A stretch of DNA of 37,648 nt from JANWKA01 sp035533815 (GTDB lineage Bacteria > Bacteroidota > Bacteroidia > Chitinophagales > Chitinophagaceae), in the NCBI GenBank assembly GCA_035533815.1, contig DATLTB010000087.1:1-37648 (forward strand), given 5' to 3'. The notes below the pieces were generated by a model that saw nothing but the letters and a program-made list of their open reading frames with translations, made no database searches and was not told the origin of the DNA. The position numbers were made by a program, and so were the translations under genes. Below, in pieces: positions 31,649-37,648 of this stretch; the first letter of the stretch is position 1, and each line of letters starts with the position of its first letter.

Positions 31649-32812
31649 TTATTTATTTCTTTCATTATTTCCGGTTATCGAAAGGTATACTTTCATCAGG
31701 TTGGTAACATATGCTTCCTGGGTAAATTTCATTGCCTGCCTTAATCCTTCTTCCTTCATCCGGGACCTGAGTCCTTCATCCGTATTCACCTGCCATATAG
31801 CTTCTGCAATATCCTGATCCCGGGAAGGATCCACATAAATTGCTGCTTCTCCGGCCGTTTCCCCGAAGCATGATCCCTGCGAAGTGATCACCGGCAACCG
31901 GCTCCATAAAGCTTCCAGAATAGGCAATCCAAACCCTTCAAAATAGGAAGGATATATCAGGCTTTGGCCTCCCTGGTATATAGCCGGGAAATCCCTGTTG
32001 GAAAGGCCCTGGTTGTCGCTCAGCCAGATCACCCGGTCCTGCATCCCCTCTGCAGTAAGGTATTGCCGTATCAGGTGTCTATATTTTTCTCCTGTCCCAA
32101 TGACTACTAATGGCACCGAAAAGCTACTGCCCAGTATTTTAAGGGCCTTGCAAATTCCCAGGAGGTTTTTCCGTTTAATTACACTACCCACATACAACAA
32201 ATACTGTATCGGAAGCTGATATTTTTCCCGGACAGACCTGATTTCAACCTCGGTACAGGAATAATTGAACTGCGGATGACAGCATTGATAAACCACTTCA
32301 ATCTTAGTTGGTGATATCCTGTAAAAATCAATGATATCCTGGCGGGTCTGCTGGCTGATGGCTATAACCCGGTCAGCATGCACACATGCATATTTGAATT
32401 TTTGCCGGTAAATCATTATATCAGCCTTATTATACTGGTCAGGGAACCGTTCATGGATCAGGTCATGAATAGTGACCACGCTGCAGATCCCCGTTTGGGA
32501 TAATCCGAATGGTATTTCATGACTAAGTCCATGGTAAAGGTCAATTCCTTCCTTTCTCAAATCCCGGGTTACCCACCTGCTTCTCCAGGCGGAAGGGAAC
32601 CATTTTCCTATATTTGATTCCGGAGTCACTGCTCGGACATTATTCCAAATTGAAGAGTCGAATCTTTCAGTTATGGAAGGAGTAAATAATAAATATTCAT
32701 TTTCCGGATAAAAGGCAGCCAGGGAACTAATCAAGTTCCGGCTGTAATGGCCCAGTCCGGTTCCATTAAGAAAAGCCCTCTTGGCATCAAAGCCTATCCT
32801 CAGTTTGGTCAT
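31649..32812 (-). CDS. Glycosyltransferase, GT4-like family 1
   Basis: A 387-residue GT-B-fold transferase if it starts at the ATG at 32812 (M-T-K-L-R-I-G-F-D-A-K-R); a longer frame exists to 32866 but the extra 18 residues are not family-like. Features: F-D-A-K-R-A-F-L-N-G-T-G-L-G-H-Y-S-R near 7-24 is the glycine-rich acceptor-side loop; V-V-T-I-H-D-L-I-H near 116-124; Y-L-L-Y-V-G-S-V-I-K-R-K-N-L near 208-221 is the donor-binding strand; and S-Y-F-E-G-F-G-L-P-I-L-E-A near 304-316 is the E-x7-E motif. Donor and acceptor are unknown; this class often works on surface polysaccharides. No other glycan genes are close. It is divergent from dapD with 85 bases between starts. Confidence 0.9.
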   Translation of the reverse strand: MTKLRIGFDAKRAFLNGTGLGHYSRNLISSLAAFYPENEYLLFTPSITERFDSSIWNNVRAVTPESNIGKWFPSAWRSRWVTRDLRKEGIDLYHGLSHEIPFGLSQTGICSVVTIHDLIHERFPDQYNKADIMIYRQKFKYACVHADRVIAISQQTRQDIIDFYRISPTKIEVVYQCCHPQFNYSCTEVEIRSVREKYQLPIQYLLYVGSVIKRKNLLGICKALKILGSSFSVPLVVIGTGEKYRHLIRQYLTAEGMQDRVIWLSDNQGLSNRDFPAIYQGGQSLIYPSYFEGFGLPILEALWSRLPVITSQGSCFGETAGEAAIYVDPSRDQDIAEAIWQVNTDEGLRSRMKEEGLRQAMKFTQEAYVTNLMKVYLSITGNNERNK

Positions 32813-32897
32813 AGTGAATGGCAAAAATACCAGCAATCCCTGAAGGCGCCATATACAAATCCTCAATTAGGATTAAGTTTGCGGTAAATCCTGATAC

Positions 32898-33710
32898 ATG
32901 GACCTGGAAAAGCTGATCATGGAAGCCTGGACAGATCGGAGCTTGCTCATTAAGGAAGAATACCTTAACGGGGTACAACTGCTTATTGAATATCTGGACA
33001 AGGGTAAGATCAGGACCGCATCGCCTTCAGTTGCCGGATGGACTGTGAATGAATGGGTAAAAAAGGGAATATTACTGTATTTCAGCATACAACCAATGGA
33101 AACCTATAGGCTTCCCCCTTTTGAATTCCACGATAAGATTAAGCTGAAATCGGGGTATGCGGCATTGGGCATACGGGCTGTTCCTCATGCTGTAGCCCGA
33201 TATGGCGCCTTTATCGGAAAAAATGTAGTACTCATGCCTTCATATGTCAATATCGGAGCTTACGTGGATGAAGGAACCATGGTGGACACCTGGGCAACAG
33301 TAGGTTCCTGTGCGCAGATCGGTCGCCATGTTCACCTTAGCGGAGGAGTGGGGATCGGAGGTGTATTGGAACCCCTTCAAGCATCCCCGGTTATTATCGG
33401 GGATAACTGCTTCATTGGTTCCAGGTCCATTGTAGTGGAAGGCGTGATAGTGGAAAAGGAAGCTGTTTTAGGGGCTAATGTAGTATTGACACAATCTACC
33501 CGAATCATCGATGTGAGCGGAAATGAACCCCGGGAATACCGAGGACGAGTGCCTGAGCGAAGTGTGGTCATACCTGGTACCTATCCAAAAATTTTCCCGG
33601 CAGGACAGTACCAGGTCAGCTGTGCCTTAATCATCGGTCAGCGTAAAACTTCCACAAATTTGAAAACCAGCCTGAATGAAGCCCTCAGGGATTTTAATGT
33701 GTCTGGATGA
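32898..33710 (+). CDS. dapD: 2,3,4,5-tetrahydropyridine-2,6-dicarboxylate N-succinyltransferase
   Basis: A 270-residue enzyme of the lysine/diaminopimelate pathway that transfers succinyl from CoA to tetrahydrodipicolinate, needed for peptidoglycan and lysine. N-terminal helical part L-I-M-E-A-W-T-D-R-S-L-L near residues 6-17; P-P-F-E-F-H-D-K-I-K-L-K near 73; then a left-handed beta-helix of hexapeptide repeats from about 105 to 215 (V-L-M-P-S-Y-V-N-I-G-A-Y-V-D-E-G-T-M-V, G-S-C-A-Q-I-G, V-H-L-S-G-G-V-G-I-G-G-V-L-E-P). The segment G-G-V-G-I-G-G-V-L-E-P is specific for DapD. The last complete gene before the tRNA and the altered region. Confidence 0.96.
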   Translation: MDLEKLIMEAWTDRSLLIKEEYLNGVQLLIEYLDKGKIRTASPSVAGWTVNEWVKKGILLYFSIQPMETYRLPPFEFHDKIKLKSGYAALGIRAVPHAVARYGAFIGKNVVLMPSYVNIGAYVDEGTMVDTWATVGSCAQIGRHVHLSGGVGIGGVLEPLQASPVIIGDNCFIGSRSIVVEGVIVEKEAVLGANVVLTQSTRIIDVSGNEPREYRGRVPERSVVIPGTYPKIFPAGQYQVSCALIIGQRKTSTNLKTSLNEALRDFNVSG

Positions 33711-33796
33711 GGGAAATTAAAAAATTGACTATTTTTGCCATCCTTCTGAATTGACCTGACCGAAGGATATAATACAGCTATAGATAATTTAAGATT

Positions 33797-33880
33797 GCCC
33801 AGGTGGCGAAATTGGTAGACGCACTGTGTTCAGGTCGCAGCGCCGGTAACGGTGTGCTGGTTCGAATCCAGTCCTGGGCA
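33797..33880 (+). tRNA. tRNA-Leu (anticodon CAG)
   Basis: An 84-base tRNA. The acceptor stem pairs GCCCAGG (33797-33803) with CCTGGGC, with A as the discriminator base at 33880. The D-arm holds the GGTAGACGC segment, and the anticodon stem CTGTG/CGCAG closes the loop T-T-C-A-G-G-T with anticodon CAG. A long variable arm (CGCCGGTAACGGTG region) and T-loop GGTTCGAATCC complete it; a large variable arm is what Leu, Ser and Tyr tRNAs have. No 3' CCA is encoded. It reads CUG codons. It also forms the left boundary of the decayed accessory region, which begins immediately after its 3' end. Confidence 0.96.
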
Positions 33881-35400
33881 CTTTACTGGAAAGGCGCATT
33901 TTTTGTCGCTTTTCCGGTTTTTTATATCGTCCAAATCCTTGTTCATCGTATATATTAGTCGAACGGCTTCGTTTAACCTACGGGTGCTATATTATTCTCC
34001 GTCAAAAGTGAGTTTTTCAGGATATATTGAACCAATGATCTGCCGCTTTTGTGCAACAGTTCCTTGCTCGTATAAAGCATCTAACCTGCTTAGATTGCTG
34101 ATTGCCTGATTTAATAGTCTGTTAATGCTTTTTTCTGATTGGGAAGATCCAGCCAACATTGCTTTCAATACAGTGATTTTATTTTTGCAATCCAGTTTTA
34201 ACTCGCGGTAATCAACCGGGTCAAATACCTGATCGGCTACCATCTCCCTGGCTTATCTCAGACGGTTATTCAATTCATCTATCTCATTCAAAAGTTGCTT
34301 TCTATCGCTTTGCTGGCTTTTCGTTTACTCAGAGTAAGCTTCTTTTAACGAGAGAACATAAATATCGCTCATGCCGGGTTTAGGTCCTTACTTTTTTAAA
34401 TCACGTATAAAAAGAATATTAATACCTACTGTTTTTAACCTGCGTCCACAAGAAGAAATGCAATAATAATAGTAGTAGTAATTGCTCCGTCCTTTAGAGG
34501 CACTTCCGAATAACATTCTACCACAGCTGCGGGCAAATAAGAAAACCTGGCAAGAGCATTTGTTCATCGACTGTTATCTGTGTGGCTGATCTTTCTTTTC
34601 TTTTTCTTCCCAGGTGTACATCCAGTACTTCTTAAAAGAACGCTTCTGAAATAATGGTCTCATGCTTGCCTCGTACGGTTGTGTTTTCTTCATCTTTATA
34701 AGAGGCAATAGGCACCTTACTGCAGTAAACAGGATTACGAATCACATTCCAGAAATTGCTGCAGCTGCATTTTAATCCCCGGTTATTTACTTCCTTTCTT
34801 ACTTGATCAGTAGCAAAATGACCATTCGCCAGTTCCTGAAATGCCTACTTTATGGTGGATGCCTCCGAATCATTTTTTGTCCAATATATTTTATACCGGT
34901 ATCATCTGTCTTATTGATATTTCCAATAGTAGCAGATCCCATATAACGCCCTTCTTTTCTTGTTCTTCTCATTCCATGAATAACATTTAATGCCCGTCTG
35001 TCATTTTCCACCTCTGGAGCAGTTAAATAAAAAGGCAGCATCATTATTTTTCAGGGATAGATAAATCCAATGATTGTTCTAAAGCCTACGGCTCTACACC
35101 TAATTTTCGAAGCGTGTTTATCATCTGGTAGGCATCTCCGGCATTGCGACTAAACCAATCCCATTTCAGGAATAAAACCAGATTGCATATATTTTTAACA
35201 TTTGCGTAGTTCTAATGGATAAGATTTCCGTTACTGTAGTTCAAAAGTCTTTGCAAAATGGTCTTCAAATATCATTTTGCCAATAGCAATGTGGTAATGT
35301 CGCAATACTTGCGTAACAGTTCTTCCAGACTGCGCTGCGAGTATCCTTTGTCGGATTGTCCATCCGTACTTACGAGGATATATAAAACTGTGATTTTCAT
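33881..35400 (-). pseudogene. Decayed serine site-specific recombinase (resolvase/invertase family with zinc ribbon)
   Basis: Read from ATG at 35400 to the tRNA edge, the reverse strand carries a whole large serine recombinase in shifting frames. Fragments are, in order: M-K-I-T-V-L-Y-I-L-V-S-T-D-G-Q-S-D-K-G-Y-S (catalytic start; the usual R-V-S is L-V-S), L-F-L-K-W-D-W-F-S-R-N-A-G-D-A-Y-Q-M-I-N (35140-35200), P-F-Y-L-T-A-P-E-V-E-N-D-R-R-A-L-N-V (about 35035), S-N-F-W-N-V-I-R-N-P-V-Y-C (about 34745), zinc-ribbon S-C-G-R-M-L-F-G-S-A-S-K-G-R-S (about 34520), then a coiled-coil-like part and R-L-N-E-A-V-R-L-I-Y near 33965. Stops include TAG at 35086-35088, TAA at 35044-35046, TAG near 34850, TAA near 34255 and TAA at 33992-33994, with several frameshifts. 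The catalytic serine appears changed or shifted, so it cannot be active. The short open pieces at 33992-34243 and 34850-35044 belong to it. Confidence 0.85.
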
Positions 35401-35495
35401 TATATTAAATATTGAGTTACGGCAATTTCAATTTACTTACGCAAAAATACAAATAGCGTTATTGCTACGTCCACACGCCGAGATTATCAATAGAA

Positions 35496-35666
35496 TCAAG
35501 CAATAGCATTTTTATGTTGTAATGTCTTAGTTGTACAAGCATGTTTCTTTACTTGCTTTTGTTTTTGAGTTTTAAAATACTCGCTAACTTTTTGTTGTTC
35601 TTCTTTCGTCAGTGGACCTTTCCCGCCAATAAAGTCAACATCAAGTTCTTTTACTTTACTTTTCAT
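35496..35666 (-). CDS. Small 56-residue protein downstream of the GNAT-like gene
   Basis: Starting at ATG 35666, the protein reads M-K-S-K-V-K-E-L-D-V-D-F-I-G-G-K-G-P-L-T-K-E-E-Q-Q-K-V-S-E-Y-F, then a Lys-rich tail and a stop at 35496-35498. The D-V-D-F-I-G-G-x-G-P-L-T-K-E-E core followed by a short helix and basic end is a pattern I recall from small proteins next to GNAT-like genes in this phylum, but I cannot name the family. Its start overlaps the GNAT-like stop by 11 bases, so the two are translationally linked. It is intact while its partner has a damaged start. It could be an antitoxin-like or accessory protein; that is inference. Confidence 0.6.
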   Translation of the reverse strand: MKSKVKELDVDFIGGKGPLTKEEQQKVSEYFKTQKQKQVKKHACTTKTLQHKNAIA

Positions 35667-36165
35667 TTTGAAAATATTTGTTGATTAATTTCAATGCTGC
35701 ATTTGTATTAATAACCATTACCCGTCCGCCAAAGTACACTGCACCTAAAGTATCAATGTAATGTTGAACAAGCTGTGTTTTGGAAATAAACGAAACATTC
35801 CCATTGTGTCCACGTTGAAATGAAAGTTTGCAAGCAAACGCAACTAAGTTGCCTGGAACTCCTCCGTAGGTTTTTTTCTTGCCTTTATTGAAAGGCGCAC
35901 TTTCAACCAAATGCATATAAATATGATCAGACTTTACTACAAGACTAATCAATCCCTGAATAATCAATTGATTATTCACGATAGTCAGTTTATAAACGTC
36001 TCTTGCAGGCTCTTTAAATTCAAGTTTCCAATCAAACTGCCAGCCATTTTTCTTTGTTACTGTTTTGAGGTCAGCCCTTGTAATTAAAGTAATATCAGTC
36101 GAGAAACTGTCTTTTGAAACTATATTTTCAATGGAGTTTGTCAGCTTGTCAACTTCAAAATCAAG
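35656..36165 (-). pseudogene. GNAT-like acetyltransferase-related protein with damaged 5' end
   Basis: The frame is open from a TGA at 36166-36168 to the stop at 35656, about 169 residues, which reads as one coherent protein: L-D-F-E-V-D-K-L-T-N-S-I-E-N-I-V, then W-Q-F-D-W-K-L-E-F, I-I-Q-G-L-I-S-L-V-V-K-S-D-H-I-Y-M-H-L-V-E-S-A-P-F-N, Y-G-G-V-P-G-N-L-V-A-F-A-C-K-L-S-F, and Q-L-V-Q-H-Y-I-D-T-L-G-A. The A-x-K-L-S-F...H-Y...G-A pattern resembles GNAT N-acetyltransferase ends. No ATG lies in frame at the true start; an ATG just upstream (ATGACTTGA) hits a stop at once, so a small deletion or frameshift has probably removed the start. A GTG at 35979 would give only a 107-residue C-terminal part. 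Either a pseudogene or translated from a non-standard codon. Confidence 0.65.
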
Positions 36166-36317
36166 TCATTTTTGTTTGCTACTTTTCACTCCGCTAAGTT
36201 ACAAAAAAGAGCTATGAATTGGCTATTCATGTGTTAAAATATATAATGTGATGTTACCAATATATCCATGCAGGAGGGGTTTTGTTATCTCAGACTGATC
36301 ACCGATGCCTATTAAGA

Positions 36318-36712
36318 ATGAAGCATTCTAAATATATTATTTTAGGCCCACTATTGTTTATTTCTTGCATAGCAATTAAAACACCTGAAAATAATCTGTA
36401 TTCAATAATTGGGAGATGATGTTCTAATTCAAAAACAGATGATTATCCACATCTAACTTTTTAACAAAATCAATATGTGGTTTTTGATTGCAAGGTTAAT
36501 ACATTTTTTGCTTTAAAATATTCCTTGAAAAAATATTTCTTGTTACTGATGCAAACGAACAAAACAATTTAAAAAGTAAAATTTCAAAATTGACAAGGGA
36601 TAGCATAATTTTAGAAACATTATTGGAAATTAAAACGGAACAGATATATTATCTGTGCAAAGTAAAGACAGACTTTGCCTTCCCGATTACCAACATAGAT
36701 CCCAAACCGTGA
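36318..36712 (+). pseudogene. Decayed small lipoprotein gene of unknown family
   Basis: From ATG 36318 the frame gives a lipoprotein signal, M-K-H-S-K-Y-I-I-L-G-P-L-L-F-I-S-C, then T-P-E-N-N-L-Y-S-I-I-G-R, a TGA, C-S-N-S-K-T-D-D-Y-P-H-L-T-F, a TAA, Y-V-V-F-D-C-K-V-N-T-F-F-A-L-K-Y-S-L-K-K. After a frameshift it continues I-F-L-V-T-D-A-N-E-Q-N-N, L-T-R-D-S-I-I-L-E-T-L-L-E-I-K-T-E-Q-I-Y-Y-L. The pieces join into a lipocalin-like small protein (an I-G-x-W-like start and alternating strands), but I do not recognise the family. Two stops and one frameshift make it inactive. AT-rich like the rest of the island. The 36169-36317 stretch before it holds nothing I can identify. Confidence 0.5.
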
Positions 36713-36864
36713 GAGCTATCTACCACAATGCCAAACCAGAAACCTTCATCATGGGTATTCTTTTTTAATTGAAAACAAAAAAATCGAGTACTTTTAAAGT
36801 GAGTGTAGTTCTTTGACAATGACTCTGGAAACTGCAACAGACAAATCCGTTTGGGTATTATAAT

Positions 36865-37407
36865 ATGCATTGTAATTACTACCCCTTTGGCCTATCTATG
36901 GCTGCCATCTCTAAGCAAGCTATGCTCAGGCTGGAGAATAAGTCCAAGTATAACGACATAGAACTGGACATATCCTTCGGCTTGGATGAATACGAGGTAG
37001 ATTTAACAGATTTAGATGCTCAGATAGGAAGAGGTTGGGAGATAGATCCGGAAGCTGAGAACATGGAACAGTGGTCGGGCTATGTTTCCATTTTTGATAC
37101 CCCCGCCAATTTTAAGGGCCCACAAGGAAATGGTCCAGATGACGAAGATGACGATAATGCTCCAGGACATGGCTTTTTGGATAATGTGAAATCCGCCTAT
37201 AAAGTAAGGGATGGTTTTGTTGCTGGAGTGATGTCATCGATTGTAGATGATAATTTGGCAATTAACACTCGCGAAGCAATTGCAAATGTTATTTCAAACC
37301 CAACTTCAGGTTGGTTTTTTAAACAAAATAAAGATATGAAATATATTGTAGATTATTTCCCTACCAATGAAGATTTAAAAGCAACCGAATACCTTGATAT
37401 AACTTAA
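36865..37407 (+). pseudogene. RHS repeat-associated core fragment with variable C-terminal region
   Basis: The 180-residue open frame starts inside a larger family: N-Y-Y-P-F-G-L-S-M-A-A-I-S is the Y-Y-P-F-G-L segment of Bacteroidota RHS core regions, followed by E-N-K-S-K-Y-N-D-I-E-L, L-D-E-Y-E-V-D-L-T-D-L-D-A-Q-I-G-R-G-W-E-I-D-P-E-A-E (usual D-P-Q-I-G-R-W-x-x-I-D-P), then S-G-Y-V-S-I-F-D-T-P-A-N (usual S-P-Y-x-x-x-x-D-N-P). From about residue 85 an acidic D-D-E-D-D-D linker leads into a 90-residue unique region, as in RHS tip/toxin domains. The RHS repeats that should precede it are missing; the ATG is not a natural start, and the core residues are degraded. After the stop, 16 more codons stay open in frame to 37456. 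Probably a stranded 3' cassette. Confidence 0.7.
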
Positions 37408-37648
37408 GCTTGTGCAGCCTTTATTAAACGAGAAATAGAGGATATAAGAAAGAAATGAAAAAGCATGGATATTCTGCGAATAGTAATGACCGGCTCAGGT
37501 CATGATACCCAATACCCAAAGCAGAGGTAATGATTTGCTTACAGAAAATGGAAACATTAATTTGCCAAACGGTAAAATGGGGCCTGGGATTATTTTGTAT
37601 TGTAATACCAACAGAATGTGCGGATGATCTTGACCGTTGAAACCCATA
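37408..37648. other. AT-rich tail of window without recognisable gene
   Basis: I see no gene here. Directly after the RHS fragment's stop the same frame is open for 16 codons (A-C-A-A-F-I-K-R-E-I-E-D-I-R-K-K), so that stop may be a late mutation. The rest contains only short frames on both strands. The window ends before any boundary of the accessory region becomes visible. Confidence 0.5.

Noticed and set aside
33992..34243. An 83-codon minus-strand frame as an independent small gene
   Set aside because: It matches the C-terminal part of serine recombinases and continues in the same frame past stops on both sides; it is part of the decayed recombinase.
34850..35044. A 64-codon minus-strand frame as a small gene
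   Set aside because: It reads as the middle of the same recombinase (P-E-V-E-N-D-R-R-A-L-N-V segment) with the flanking parts in other frames.
36649..36870. A 73-codon minus-strand frame between the lipoprotein remnant and the RHS fragment
   Set aside because: No motif is recognisable, and the plus strand over part of it continues the lipoprotein reading. I judged it a chance frame in AT-rich DNA.
33881..37648. A direct repeat of the tRNA-Leu 3' end as the far attachment site
   Set aside because: I scanned the window to its end and found no second copy of the T-arm/acceptor sequence; the site may be outside the window.

Overview
The window looks like a chromosomal piece of a Bacteroidota genome, most likely Chitinophagaceae or a close relative. 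This rests on gene content rather than on any search: a single-component LytTR regulator, an archaeal-type ProRS, a CCC-motif membrane protein beside a DUF2752 protein, the MoxR/DUF58/DUF4350/DUF4129/SpoIIM/RDD set, a FadL/OmpP1-like barrel, a carboxypeptidase-regulatory-domain protein, PASTA plus Ddl, and a lack of clear Shine-Dalgarno sites before most starts.

Layout. 1-2.2 kb (minus): the 5' end of pyrF, a thiamine-binding (MTH1187-like) protein, a PaiB-like FMN-binding protein and the Mrp/ApbC Fe-S ATPase. 2.3-5.9 kb: a secreted regulatory-domain protein, 3-hydroxyacyl-CoA dehydrogenase, ribD (minus) and prmC (plus). 5.9-7.05 kb (minus): an ExbB/TolQ-ExbD pair. 7.25-8.64 kb: a lipoprotein GH47 alpha-mannosidase, unusual in bacteria. 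8.6-10.9 kb (minus): ddl, a PASTA protein and a rhodanese. 10.9-11.4 kb: a decayed DUF4440-type lipoprotein gene. 11.5-14.7 kb: dicluster ferredoxin, divergent LuxC-like acyl-CoA reductase, and an HtrA/DegP protease followed by two hairpins. 15-22.8 kb: LytTR regulator, the six-gene minus-strand MoxR cluster, and a divergent RDD gene. 22.8-28 kb: CCC-motif protein, DUF2752 protein, proS, a Tyr/Gly/Pro-rich lipoprotein with a 66-bp tandem repeat, and an outer-membrane barrel. 28-32.8 kb (minus): glycosyltransferase, tsaC/sua5, cca, a pRiA4b ORF-3-like protein and miaA. Three of these five act on tRNA, and proS is close by. 32.9-33.7 kb: dapD.

At 33.8 kb a tRNA-Leu(CAG) marks a sharp change. 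To its right the DNA is AT-rich and nearly every gene is broken: a serine site-specific recombinase abutting the tRNA 3' end with many stops and frameshifts, a two-gene unit (GNAT-like protein with a damaged start plus a 56-residue partner), a decayed lipoprotein, and an RHS-repeat core/C-terminal fragment. I read this as the remains of an element inserted at the tRNA-Leu gene, or the edge of an accessory island.

No CRISPR array, rRNA, intact insertion sequence or clear riboswitch was seen. The left 33.7 kb is compact; several convergent neighbours end within 0-5 bases of each other. The items I find most worth a second look are the GH47 lipoprotein, the decayed tRNA-Leu island with its GNAT-like/small-ORF pair and RHS tail, and the DUF4440 pseudogene recovered from an apparently empty gap.
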